Shown in pieces: positions 11,850-22,370 of a DNA stretch of 64,000 nt (positions are counted from its first letter, which is position 1; each line of letters opens with the position of its first letter). A model generated the notes under the pieces. It made no database searches. It was not told where the DNA came from and worked only from the letters and a program-made list of their open reading frames with translations. Both the position numbers and the translations under genes were made by a program. Source of the DNA: Fragilariopsis cylindrus CCMP1102 (lineage: Eukaryota > Bacillariophyta > Bacillariophyceae > Bacillariales > Bacillariaceae); contig FMBT01000340.1 of assembly GCA_900095095.1 (NCBI GenBank), positions 222,691-286,690 on the forward strand, in the 5' to 3' direction.

Positions 11850-14826
11850 CGGATGTGGGAAAAGTTTTTTTTTTCGTTCTGATTAACTCAGCGCAATTAT
11901 TCGCATGTACAATTGTAGGCAATTTTGTGATGTGTCTAATCGATGTGTGTGGCATCAGAACCACGCGTTTTGTCTGCGGTAAGCAATTCTTGACAGCACA
12001 TCAAAGAAGATAAAAGAGTATGTTCTTTTGTTCTATATCGTTACCGCACGAAAAAACGAAGCTTAAATGACTAGTTTGTTGAAGTTTCTACAGGAAGTAT
12101 ATGTACAATTTTACTTGAAGCAACGCGTAATGATGTCATTAATTTTATTGTTGCGACACACTTGTTCCTTATCGTTGCGCGAGTACAAAAGCCGTTATTG
12201 AGTAGATTTGTTGATTTTGTCTACAGCACGACCTCGTACATAAACCATGCGACTATTATTTGCACGGTCGCAATTCTGTTTTAATTTCAAGTCTGATTGA
12301 ATGCCACGTGGAGGTGACAGGTTGAGGTACGTGCTCCGTTCCAATCTACTTTTGGATACGACAGGCGCACGCACCATAGAAATCCGCTCACTGAAAGAAG
12401 ATATTTACAATTCAATCACACAGTAACTTACTGTAAAATTAAAATTGAATTTTACTATTATACACATCAAGAGTCAAAGAAAAATGAAATAGAAACGACG
12501 ATATTATTGACGTTGCTACCTAGTTTCCTTTGATGTTATGTCGACACGTTACGGTATCAAGAATTTTATTACTACAGGCAATAGAAATTGCTGCCGCGGA
12601 TACAACCAACTTGGTGAAGCTAGTTTCTGCTATGGTTTGTCTAGATGAAATATGTGTGAAATTTGTACGGAAGCAATATAATTCAAGCCAACGCCAATAA
12701 TTCAATATAATTCAAGCCAACGCCAATAATTTTTTAAGCCAAACGAAAGTTATGAAGAGAGTTCTCTTGTTCTTCGTCAGCGATGAACATCAGCGACGAA
12801 CATCAGCGACGAACATCAGCGACGAACATCAGCGATGATCACAATTCAAGATGTTTTAGGTTATGTCTATCCGAAATACACATACAATGGTACAGTTGCA
12901 ATTAATAATGCACATCATAATATTGTGATGTGATTAATTTTACTGTTGTGGCACACTAAAGAAGAAAGAGACGGGAGTTCTCTGGTTTTCACTACCCCCC
13001 ACTCTCTCTCTCTCTCTCTCTCTCTACTGTATTAATATGATGAACTTGAGTAGTACTAAAATCATTAGTGATCCTGCCAGCATATTCTTGCCAAGATTGG
13101 TTTTGTACCACCATAATAGTTATCTCACAGATGAATTTCGTATATCAATAACCAAATAATTTCTCTTGGTACAAATTAATTTGCAATAACTGTAAAAATC
13201 ATGCCTATTAAGTTTGATTATCTTGTTTGTGTTTTTACTATGACATACTTTGCCTGTGACAAGCTCATCTATTGAAATCTCATTGCTGTCTAGTATCCTA
13301 GGAATTAAACAATTGAGTGTTAGTATAGATATCTAATGGGTCAATATCTACTAGGTTAGTGTTATTGTATAATAGTGTAGTCTGGCTGTATAAAATTAAC
13401 AGGAGTTTTACTGTACATGGTGGCTTTACGTTTTCACCCTCCAGGGGTATGGAGCGTACTAGTATGATCCCTGCAATGCAAGAAGTTAAATCAGCAGCAA
13501 CAACAGCGTGAATACGGTATAACTAATGTAGCAGGTCGTTTATAGTGACAGGTTTTCGTCAAGGAACATATTCTGCAACAGATGCGAGTACACCTACACC
13601 CGCTGCTTGAATAGAAAACGGAGCTTTGATTATCGACGTTTAATTGTATCAGAAACTATTTTCGTTTTCGGTAACAGCCCTCGAGAAGGAATCATCCGTT
13701 TCTCCATTATTTTATAGGCGTCAAGAAAAGTAGAAAACTAAATATCGTTAGAGGACTGTAAAATCGATTGAAAAATCATTCAAAGGCTGTCGATACGAAC
13801 TTGAAGAAGAAACTACGCACATCTATTAAGTGAGTCTAGTGTCGTCAAGACTTGTAACTTCAACACGCCTTTAAACAAATATTATCTAAGGAGTGTTCAT
13901 TAAGTGAGGAGTCAAGAGTTGTTGCGACTTGTTTCTTCAAAAAGTAATTTCGACACTCTCCTTCGGGGTTCGCTCATTTTCTGTTCATTTTATTTCATTA
14001 CTTTCAATAATAGTTATTCTATCGACGATCACACACTCCTTCGACAATTATATTGCCCTTACTTTTTCTTCAATGAATCATTGTTCTTCCTATTAATTGT
14101 TGTGACTCGACTCGAATCACGACGATCAAAAAAAATCAACAATTATGTTAATGCCTCTTCGTTTCGATTTAATAAAAGCATATTCTTCATTTTTTTTCTA
14201 TTAAAGTTCGTGACAAACGAATGAATGAAAAGTCCGTAATTTTTCTATTGCCCTTAATTTCGGTTCAATAAAATCATATTCTTCCATAGTTTATTAATTA
14301 TCTCTTGACACGCGATGATTTATAAGTCCGTAATTTTTCCATTGCCCTTAATTTCGGTTCAATAAACTTAATTTATCAATTAACAATGTCGACTCACAGT
14401 TTAAACAAATAAGCTAAAATTCTAGTCGTGATAAAGAGTAACGAAACGCTATTTACTCGCCACTTCAAATATACTCTGTTCTTCAATACATTCAACCGCT
14501 CAATAAGATCAACAGAAGAACAAAAAGAACAAAAAAAGAACAAAGGATTCAACACTCCCTTCTAACTTTCATTGATTGATGTCTGATTTGTGAATAACAT
14601 TTTCAATGGAGTTGGGTTCGCAACCTCTTTCGCTAAGAACAATAACTCCATTCTTTTATTTCTGTACAAACAAGGACGGATTTTTTTATCGCGTTTACAT
14701 CACATCACAAGATAATCTCTTTTTCTCACAATTCAAAAGAGAAAGCAAACTAAAATCAACTTCAATTCAACTTCAATTTTAAGTTTTAATACATTCACAT
14801 TCAAAACTTCAAGATCAAATTCCAGA
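11850..14826. other. 3 kb without a recognised gene; dispersed repeat pieces
   Basis: Copies of the CAGCACATCAAAGAAG-type repeat occur at about 11992 and 12925. A CAGCGA(C/T)GAACAT 12-mer is repeated four times at 12778-12836. ATTCAAGCCAACGCCAATAA is duplicated at about 12680-12730. (CT)n lies at 12998-13026. AAGTCCGTAATTTTT(C/T)YATT plus GCCCTTAATTTCGGTTCAAT is duplicated at about 14230 and 14322, with a weaker unit near 14045. Open frames at 12195-12377, 12520-12705 and 13904-14224 are short, lack composition typical of the real genes here and are not called. The last 300 bases are the probable promoter of the next gene. Confidence 0.45.
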
Positions 14827-15445
14827 ATGGTTCCAACTCCGGCTCGTATCCGTAATCTCATTCAACTCGAACAGGCATCACAATTACAAGCACAAGCACG
14901 ACAAGAAGACGTCGAAGAAAGTAGTACGAAATGTACTTGTTGCAGTACAAAAGGACAGTATAAACGTTCATCAAGTAAGGTTGGTGACGGTTTACTTGTC
15001 AACGACAACCAGCAGAAAAAGACAAAAAAACAACAACTTATTGTTGAAAAGAAGACGTGTGCAATTCTTTCCAAAATGTACTGTTAAGACAACAATATCA
15101 CATCATGATATGACAGATAATGAAATTCAAGCAACATGGATACAACAAAAAGAAGGAGATGCTATTAAAAGACGTTGTCAGAAGCTTATTGCTGCTGAAT
15201 ACAAGAATAAGAATCATACTGGCAGACATGAAATGAGAGGACTAGAAAATATTAAACAAAGACGATCAAATCGTTACATTGCAAAAGAAGAAGTATTTGA
15301 TGAACAAGATTTACAAGGATTTGATTATGATGATGAAAAATTAGCATTTGTATATAAAACATTTACAATGGAAAGTTCAGTGGATGCAATACAAATGGCA
15401 ATTAAAGATCGTAACGATATTGAACAATATTTGTTAAAACAATAA
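14827..15445 (+). CDS. GLE / VF-EQ family protein, paralog 3, with a 1-nt frameshift
   Basis: The N-terminus (MVPTPARIRN, matching MVVTTAARIMN of paralog 2) is in the frame starting at 14827. The conserved core (RRRVQFFPKCTVKTTISHHD, RGLENIKQRRSNRYIAKEE, VFDEQDLQGF, DDEKLAFVYKTFTMESS, DRNDIEQYLLKQ) is in the next frame, open to 15445. The frames meet in a 7-A run at 15024-15030: dropping one A would give the Asn/Lys-rich linker seen in paralog 1. No GT-AG pair in the right phase explains the shift. It is therefore either a real disabling mutation, a homopolymer error, or a gene that now starts at the ATG at 14981 and still makes a complete core. It is on the opposite strand to the other two copies. 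Confidence 0.7.
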
Positions 15446-16117
15446 CAAAATAAGAGTAGGATAGAATAGCTATAATGTATACTATAATAGAGCATATTTA
15501 GAACAACATACTACACGCACACACACATTTTTTCGTTTTTCACACAGTATACCTAGCTGCATCAACATTATAACATAGTAGATACTATGTAGATTTATTC
15601 TACCAATCTATCACTAGAGAGAAAGAGTTAAGATTCTGAGCAGCAGGTATGTTCTTTGCAGCTGTTCATCATATCAATAAACACCACATCAGCCAGCCCA
15701 CACCTGCCTGTCTGTCTCGTTAGAATCGGCAACAGTGTGAAGTGCCTGTATGCCTAAGCAAGGGGTGGTACGAGACTATTACTGTACTGTGAGCGTGAAA
15801 AGTATACTAAAAGTATACCACCGCGCACAACAGTCATATTCTTAATACAGTGCAAAATACAGTGATAATATCAGACATGCACCAAGTGAAAAACCACTGT
15901 AAAATAACTAAGAGAATTTAACACGCAGAAACACTAGTAAAACAACTGTGAATCAAAATAATTTTTACTAGTAATTACAGTGCAAAAAGTAAAAGTTACT
16001 ACTAATTATTGACCTAATTTAAGAAGCAGAAACACTAGTAAAACAACTGTGAATCGAAATTAATTTTTACTAGTAATTACAGTGCAAAAAGTAAAAGTTA
16101 CTACTAATTATTGACCT
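15446..16117. repeat. Recombinase 3' flank with a 91-bp direct repeat and GTATACTTTT motifs
   Basis: A unit starting GCAGAAACACTAGTAAAACA and ending in TTATTGACCT is present twice, at 15925-16015 and 16026-16117, nearly identical; the second copy abuts the stop codon of the recombinase gene. Further out, AAAAGTATAC occurs twice side by side at 15798-15807 and 15809-15818. The same decamer clusters on the other side of the recombinase (19421-19595), so these sequences may belong to the element. Confidence 0.7.
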
Positions 16118-19105
16118 TTACGATCCTTTTTGATGTGGGTTTATCTTGAACAGTTCTCTGCATTTTTCACTGCAAAATACGTACTGTTCATTGTCTGGAT
16201 CAAATAAGCTGTTGGTCATACCGCAAGGTAGATGATGTACATACTTCTTGCAGTTGTTGTTATTGTTGCGGCATTTGTAAAGTCGGTTACTACAATCGCA
16301 GCCTGGTATATCACATCTTGCATTTTCTCCTCTACGATCAGTAGAATTGCCAGCATCTGCATTAGCTAAAGATTCTAAAGCTGCAGTAGCAACATCAGTA
16401 GGAGGCACGCCATTACCATTATTATTTGCAGTAGTAGTAGTAGTAGCAGTAGTAGTATGACCTCTTAGTAGAAGTTGTTGCTGGTGGGAAGCTTCTGCTT
16501 GTGCTTGGAGTTGTCGTCTCATGTTATCATTATTAATACGACCAAATTCAGCTTGTTGAGAACGACGCTGTGTGCCACGATTATTATTATTTGTATTACG
16601 GCTGCTGGTGGTGGTGGTAGTGGTGGTAGTGTTGTTGTTATTACTATTAGTAGTAGTAGCAGCAGCAGCAGCAGTAGCAGTAGCAGCAGTAGCAGTAGCA
16701 GTAGCAGTAGTAGTAGTGGTAGTAGTAGTGGTATTTCTGCGTTGTTGGCGGATTCGATGACGCACAGTAGTGGATGGGGTTCTTTTTCTTTTCTTCTGTT
16801 GTTGACTAGGATTGTTACAATTAGTAAGGGAAGGTAACAACAATTCTTTATCACAATCATTGCCATTTTTTCTTACGAATGAGGGAAGAATATGTTTTGA
16901 CCATGTTGATACTACCCAATTCAGTGCTTTATTCTTTCCATTTTTAAAACAAAAAGAAACCCGCTCTCTAAGTACTTTAATACATTCATCATGATATATT
17001 TTAAGATCATTATTTGTTATTAAATCAAAATCTTCTGGTAATGATAATGATACATGCTTTTCTAAGTATCTAAATATTGGACACCAATGCAGTTTGAACG
17101 TTGTTCTTAATGTAGTTGTTGGTAGTGATTTCGGCTTCAAATTTCTAAAGGGGCGAATGCGTTTCCCAGTTGTTGATGCATCCATACCACAGAACCAAAA
17201 AACAATACCAGCTTTTAGAGTAGCTGCTGTAGGAAAAGAGAAATGTTCGGGGACAAAATAAAAATGTCCACCATATGTAAATAGCATATCTGCTGCTACA
17301 CCTGCAGTTTGTACCTGAGATGTTGCTGCTGCTGATGTAGATACATTATTGGCACTACCACTACCACCTAGGCGTTCAACAAGGTTTTCGATTCGCTCAT
17401 CAAGATTTTCATTGTATCTTCGTTCAACCTCAGTAAACATCATTTGAATACGTTCATTTGTAGGATGGCCTGATTCTAAAGCGCGGTCCTCAAACTCATC
17501 ATGAATAGCTGCTCTAAGTTCAGCTGTTTGTGATTGTTGATTATCCCTAAATTCTTTAACAATACCAAGAACTTCCTGGATTGATCGTGCGTGATTAATG
17601 TGCGGGGGAATACCAGTTGTAACTGTCATTACACCATCGGTTGGATCAAGAGTAACAAGAGTTTTTAATCTGTCTAATAATTGACGGTTTAGATAATGAA
17701 GAATACTAATATTATTGAAATCATGACCAGGTATCTTCGTCATTTGTTCTCGTAATGAGTTTGAATGATAGACAAAACAAGCAAAAGATCGTACCAAGAT
17801 AGGGACAAAACATTGATGTTCTTCAAGAATATCCCCAAACATAATGTCCATACCACTTTTAATGTCATCATTTTTCATTGGATTAGTCATATTCCAATGT
17901 GGGGGCAACGTATCAAATTGATCTGAGTTGGCATCTAATCCGCTCAAAACTCGACCAAGATATTGATCTCCCACACTACCAAAGTGCCAATAACAGTCTA
18001 ATACCTTTCCTATACTCCATTCACCTCTTCTAGCAATTGAATTGAGTGACGGTGGGACTGTTGTACCAGCAACAGCATAAGTAGATGATCCTTTGCGAAA
18101 GCTATAAGCATTGAGTCGTTTTTCTTCCATGTGATTTTCAACTTCTTCTTTATGAGGTGCTACAACTGAAATAAGTTGTTCACAATAACTAGCAGAAGCT
18201 GTACCATCCTTAACACCTTTGTTTAGAAATAATTTGCTGTTTCCCTTCAACTTTTCTTCTCCCCGTAATGAAATCCAAATGCATAACCCTGTCCAAAAGC
18301 ATAAACGCCAATCATAAGGATTAGCAAATATATTCTTTTCTGATAAGCGTTCAGCATTTTTATCTGCTTTTGAGTCATCATATTTCACAACAATAGAATC
18401 AACACCAAGGCTAAAATTGCCAAAATGAAGTGGATCTATTGACGCTGATCTTGCCATACAGTTCCACTGTGACAACGTCCAGAACCAAACCATGATATTG
18501 TTTGTATCTAATGCCCATTGTAAAACCAGAACATATAATGTCATTGGAATTGGATCACTAGTGTTATCTTCTGTATTTCCTTTCTTCTTTGCATTTGTAA
18601 ACTCTTTTTTATATCCTTTAAGGAATTTTTCAATCTTTCTATAAAAGGATATAGGAAGTGGTTTATCCGCAGTCTTAGATCCCCACATAATAGCATCCTT
18701 GTACTTTCTAAGATCATCCCAACTCTTCAATTTTTTATCGGGTTTTGTCTTGGTCTTCGTCAAGAAGTACAGAAAATATTCAGCATTCAGTCCATCATAG
18801 ACAAGATCTTTCTTGTATTTACCTTTAAAGAAATACTTTGTTTTGTCATGCTGATCAGCTGTGCTTACATCAATTACACCAATTGCATAATATTCAGGGA
18901 GATGTTCTTCCCAATACTTCATGATTGCATTAAGTCTGTTACGATAATTGGTCCTACACTTGTCATCCATATCATACTTTGCTGTTTCGTTACACATCTC
19001 CTTATGGTCGTCAGGTAGAGCTAAACTTGCTCCAATAATAGGAACACTATCATTAGTGTTTCTATCATGAGCATAGTAGCGACCAGTTTGTGTTCCATTT
19101 GGCAT
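16118..19105 (-). CDS. Crypton-like tyrosine recombinase with C-terminal zinc finger
   Basis: Single-exon, intact ORF of 995 aa. Residues ~195-395 look like the tyrosine recombinase domain of eukaryotic Crypton-type elements: Arg219 in WNCMARSASIDPL (box I Arg), Lys241 in SIVVKYDDSK, Arg337 in AYSFRKGSSTYA (the HxxR box, with His replaced by Tyr334), Trp363 in RRGEW, and the candidate nucleophile Tyr372 in LDCYWHFG, followed by DQYLGRVLSGL. Residues ~610-720 (VFWFCGMDASTTGKRIRPFR, then LKPKSL) resemble the DNA-binding region downstream in such proteins. A long Thr/Asn/Ala low-complexity linker, encoded by trinucleotide repeats, leads to a Cys/His-rich finger (CDIPGCDC, CKKYVHHLPC, FCSEKC) at the C-terminus. 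It probably cuts and rejoins DNA to mobilise its element. The intact frame suggests recent activity or a retained role; whether the His-to-Tyr change allows catalysis is uncertain. Confidence 0.8.
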   Translation of the reverse strand: MPNGTQTGRYYAHDRNTNDSVPIIGASLALPDDHKEMCNETAKYDMDDKCRTNYRNRLNAIMKYWEEHLPEYYAIGVIDVSTADQHDKTKYFFKGKYKKDLVYDGLNAEYFLYFLTKTKTKPDKKLKSWDDLRKYKDAIMWGSKTADKPLPISFYRKIEKFLKGYKKEFTNAKKKGNTEDNTSDPIPMTLYVLVLQWALDTNNIMVWFWTLSQWNCMARSASIDPLHFGNFSLGVDSIVVKYDDSKADKNAERLSEKNIFANPYDWRLCFWTGLCIWISLRGEEKLKGNSKLFLNKGVKDGTASASYCEQLISVVAPHKEEVENHMEEKRLNAYSFRKGSSTYAVAGTTVPPSLNSIARRGEWSIGKVLDCYWHFGSVGDQYLGRVLSGLDANSDQFDTLPPHWNMTNPMKNDDIKSGMDIMFGDILEEHQCFVPILVRSFACFVYHSNSLREQMTKIPGHDFNNISILHYLNRQLLDRLKTLVTLDPTDGVMTVTTGIPPHINHARSIQEVLGIVKEFRDNQQSQTAELRAAIHDEFEDRALESGHPTNERIQMMFTEVERRYNENLDERIENLVERLGGSGSANNVSTSAAATSQVQTAGVAADMLFTYGGHFYFVPEHFSFPTAATLKAGIVFWFCGMDASTTGKRIRPFRNLKPKSLPTTTLRTTFKLHWCPIFRYLEKHVSLSLPEDFDLITNNDLKIYHDECIKVLRERVSFCFKNGKNKALNWVVSTWSKHILPSFVRKNGNDCDKELLLPSLTNCNNPSQQQKKRKRTPSTTVRHRIRQQRRNTTTTTTTTTATATATAATATAAAAATTTNSNNNNTTTTTTTTSSRNTNNNNRGTQRRSQQAEFGRINNDNMRRQLQAQAEASHQQQLLLRGHTTTATTTTTANNNGNGVPPTDVATAALESLANADAGNSTDRRGENARCDIPGCDCSNRLYKCRNNNNNCKKYVHHLPCGMTNSLFDPDNEQYVFCSEKCRELFKINPHQKGS

Positions 19106-19199
19106 GTTGAGATGATGATTGATATTCTATGAATGGATGACAGTAAATAGTATTTTATGAATGGATGAACCTACAGTAGTTACAGCAGCTAGCTCGTGC

Positions 19200-19600
19200 A
19201 AAGCAAATTAAAGCGGTGAAAATTTTGAATTTTGTGCGCTGATGGACATTTTTTCTCTAATTTTGGTAAGTAATAACTGTCCCTCTAAGTAATTAATAGT
19301 ACGCAGTAAATTAACACTGTGAAAATTCCAAATTTTGTGCGCTGATGGACATTTTTCTTTAGTTTTGGTTGGTACCCTCTAAGTAATTAATAGTACTATA
19401 GATTAAGCAGTACGTGTCTGAAAAGTATACGAGGGGCTGTTCAATTTTGTATACTTTTCACTGAGTACAACCGAGTACTAATAAATCACAGTAGAACTAG
19501 TATAAGGAAGTACACATCAGTACACACTGGTACTTTTGAAAAGTATTCGTATTTGGTATACTTTCTCTAAAAACAAGTGAATCCCGTATACTTTTACGTA
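19200..19600. repeat. Recombinase 5' flank: tandem 100-bp repeat and GTATACTTTT iterons
   Basis: A unit containing TTTTGTGCGCTGATGGACAT and TCTAAGTAATTAATAGTA occurs twice (about 19217-19305 and 19319-19395). It is followed by the decamer AAAAGTATAC or its reverse complement at 19421-19430, 19449-19458, 19556-19564 (one base short) and 19586-19595, with a variant at 19539-19546. The same decamer occurs as a pair at 15798-15818, beyond the other end of the recombinase gene. Confidence 0.7.
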
Positions 19601-19765
19601 AGACTGTACTGTACGATGTGAAGAATACTTACTTTTTGTTATTATTTCATGTCGTACATCGCAGCGATAATATTATGTACCGTACTGTAGCGACAATATA
19701 TGCAATCGTGTCAAAAACAAGAAAACACGCGCGAAAATGCCGCGCTTTTTCATTAAGCCTAAGTA

Positions 19766-19981
19766 CAGTATGCGCTCGATAAGAAATACACATTTAAGAA
19801 ATACACGCTCTGTAAGAAATACACCAGATCAGTTTTACCGGGACTCGTGACTAAATAGCCTGTAGTGGATCCCTTGTAGTGATTGATGGGTCACTCACGA
19901 CAATCATAAGAAACACACTCTCCAGTAAGAAACACACCAAGTCCGAAAATTGAGAGTGTATTTCTTATCGAGCGCTTACTG
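19766..19981. mobile_element. 216-bp MITE-like element with terminal inverted repeats
   Basis: The left end reads CAGTAT then GCTCGATAAGAAATACAC, and the right end is its reverse complement with one mismatch (CAGTAA then the same), giving inverted repeats of about 26 bp; the shared core is GCGCTCGATAAGAAATACAC. Inside, TAAGAAAYACAC recurs as five direct copies (two inside or next to the left repeat, others near 19817, 19908 and 19926). The CAGT start and a preceding TA resemble Tc1/mariner/pogo-type ends, but a matching TA is not seen directly at the right end. It has no coding capacity, so it would be a non-autonomous element. Confidence 0.75.
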
Positions 19982-20120
19982 CTGTAATGATTTTTCATAA
20001 AGGATTTTTTCTAAACAATTTTTTTAACTTGCCGAGCGGAAGATGGTCCAGTATTATCCTTTGTTCCCAAAAAATAATCAGTACTTTGTTCCGTCAAATC
20101 TAGCGTGTAAAGATGATGAA

Positions 20121-20489
20121 TGACGTACAGTAAGAAGTAATGTACAGTACTAGTACAGTACTGTCGTATAGTAAAATCCTTACTTGACCGCATTTTCCTC
20201 TCATCGCGGATCAAGTTCAAGTTGGTCGCGAGTGACGTATTCGTGACGTATCACATAAAGCGCGGCGAGTTCCCGTTTGTTTGCTGGATGTTGCTGATGT
20301 TCTGATGAATGTACGGTATGAAGAAATTTATGCAGAATGAAGTGAACCGAAACGATCCATTCTCATGTATTATTACATCGTTTCTATCTTGTTCGTGTGT
20401 TCGTTGCATAATCTTATAATTATCAAAGCAAAGGTAAGATGAGAGATGAGAGATGAGATGAGATTTTAAGTGATGAGATCTATTGACGT
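20121..20489 (+). promoter_or_regulatory. TGACGT cluster upstream of theta-CA gene 1
   Basis: TGACGT occurs at 20121-20126, 20233-20238, 20244-20249 and 20484-20489. This hexamer is the core of the CO2/cAMP-responsive elements described in the promoter of the Phaeodactylum beta-carbonic anhydrase PtCA1. Two copies sit 11 bp apart in a block (20199-20278) that is conserved upstream of the second carbonic anhydrase gene. Regulation by CO2 is inferred, not shown. Confidence 0.5.
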
Positions 20490-20653
20490 AATAAATGATA
20501 CGGATATATACTAATGGCTAGCTAGCTAGCTAGGTAGCTAGAGAGGAGATCGATCATTGCTTGCAAACACGGTGTACGATCGATCTTTTTCTTCTGTCGT
20601 ATTTATGAATTTTGCATCGCGTTTTATTGCAGTCATACAGTACACTCACATTA

Positions 20654-20685
<32 letters not shown>

Positions 20686-20736
20686 CACGTAAGATACATT
20701 TCCAGCATACTCGCATCGATCGATCGATCTACAATC

Positions 20737-21944
20737 ATGAAATTCTCTTCCGCTACTAGTAGTAGTAATGTTACTATTCTCTTATTGTTGGCGTCTTCCG
20801 TGAGTGCTTTCGTACCATCGAGATCATCATCATCGATGTTTCGTAGTAGTAGTACCCTTAACATTGTTGTTGGTGATACAGCAGAAGAATTTGCAGCACG
20901 GGTTCATTTTGCAGCAATGGATGAATCGACAACTAAATCACAAGAATTTGATGATATTGTACAGTCAACTTTTCCTGGTGCAATCACAAATCAAGTATTA
21001 GTACAAAATGCTGTTAGTCTTTTAAGTAAGAAGGGTTATGATGGTGAAAATACATTATTAGCAACAAGTTTATGTTGTGATGAATTAGCAAGAAAATTAG
21101 AAGATGATTTCAATGGTATATATGGAAAGAATTTTAATTTAGGTGGACTAGGTACGTTACGTAGTAGTAATAATTAATGAAACGTAAACTCTAAACTGTC
21201 GTTCGTTCGTGATCAATGACTGCTGCTCTACTCACGAAAGAGGTATCGTTGCAAAGATTTGTTCTCTTTTGTGTTCTACGGTTACAATCATTCCTATATA
21301 TATTATATTATGTCGGTGATCGGATCTCACTATCTGCATCTCGATCTCTCGTTCTTTCTCCTTTATATATTATTCGTCTCAATTCACTACATGTAGCTGG
21401 TTTTCCATTTGCTGGTAATACAGGATTTGGTGCAATGGCAGCACATATACCAGATGATGGATATTGTTTAGTTGTATATGGACCACATGTTGGTATTGCA
21501 GCAGATGGTACAGTTGGTAAAGTAGAAAGAGCTGGTATTGATTTAATTGATACATGTTGTGGGAGTGCAGTTGCTGCATCCAATTATGTAGATTCAATCA
21601 CAAATGGTGGTAGTAGTGCAACAATGCAAATTCAAACATTTACAGACTTTCAACAAAATGCTGTACAAGAATTAATTTTACCACATGGTAAAAGATTAGC
21701 GGATGCAAAAGAGAATCGAATGATTGAATTGCCCTATGCATTGTATGATTCACAAGATATGTTAATGGATGAAATTGTAAAAGGTGGATCGACTGGTATT
21801 AAACGTGGATTAGCTTTGTTGGGTGGTATACAAATTAATACTGGACCAGATACACCAGATTATTTTCATCCATTACGTTTTGACTACATGAATTATCGTG
21901 GTGAGACGATTGATGATTTGTTACCTGCATTATTAACATCCTAA
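20737..21944 (+). CDS. LCIB-type (theta) carbonic anhydrase, plastid-targeted, copy 1
   Basis: Two exons, 20737-21151 and 21397-21944, with a 245-bp intron (GTACGT...TAG), giving 320 aa. The N-terminus is a signal peptide ending in VSAF|VPS, an ASAF-like motif that in diatoms directs import into the complex plastid. The mature protein matches the LCIB/LCIC family: TSLCCDELARKLEDDF (Cys113/114, Asp-Glu), FPFAGNTGFGAMAAHIPDDG, VYGPHVGIAADGTVGKVER (His169) and DTCCGSAVAA (Cys192/193). The Cys, His and Cys are the probable zinc ligands known from structures of this family. Diatom members are theta-class carbonic anhydrases that interconvert CO2 and bicarbonate in the plastid/pyrenoid as part of the CO2-concentrating mechanism. 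The ATG at 20737 was chosen because it starts the signal peptide; the open frame extends further upstream without meaning. A close paralog follows in tandem. Confidence 0.93.
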
Positions 21945-22336
21945 TGTAATGAATAGGACCTGGAATGAAGTTGTGTGGAAGGCGATTGGTTTTATAATTA
22001 TCCATATAATAAAAATGATATTGATTATTTCTTGTATGTATTGTACTGTACTGTAATAGCAGGATATCGATATGTGTTTTTGTGTTAATGTTTGATTTTG
22101 TAGGTTATCGTAAAAGAAATTTTAAGATTGCGTTTTTTAGATTTCGTGATTTTTTCTTTTGTGAGATAAAACACCAACTTACGTACTGTTCTACGACGAC
22201 GACGATAGTGATGATGAAGGTGGTATAATTGTACTGGTTGGCTAAAGTACAGTAGATTGGCAGCCTCCCTACGCGGCGGGAACATTAAGTTGCGCGATAA
22301 TATAGTGGTTGTTGTATTACTGCCTCTTCCTCGCTC

Positions 22337-22370
<34 letters not shown>

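Noticed and set aside
14981-15031. Short GT-AG intron to explain the frame change in GLE paralog 3
   Set aside because: The possible donor-acceptor pairs (about 15-41 nt) are far too short and none that I tried has a length that restores the frame; a 1-nt indel in the A7 run explains it.
20557-20736. 60-codon N-terminal extension of theta-CA gene 1
   Set aside because: Contains a (TC)n microsatellite and no counterpart in gene 2; the signal peptide starts at the ATG at 20737.
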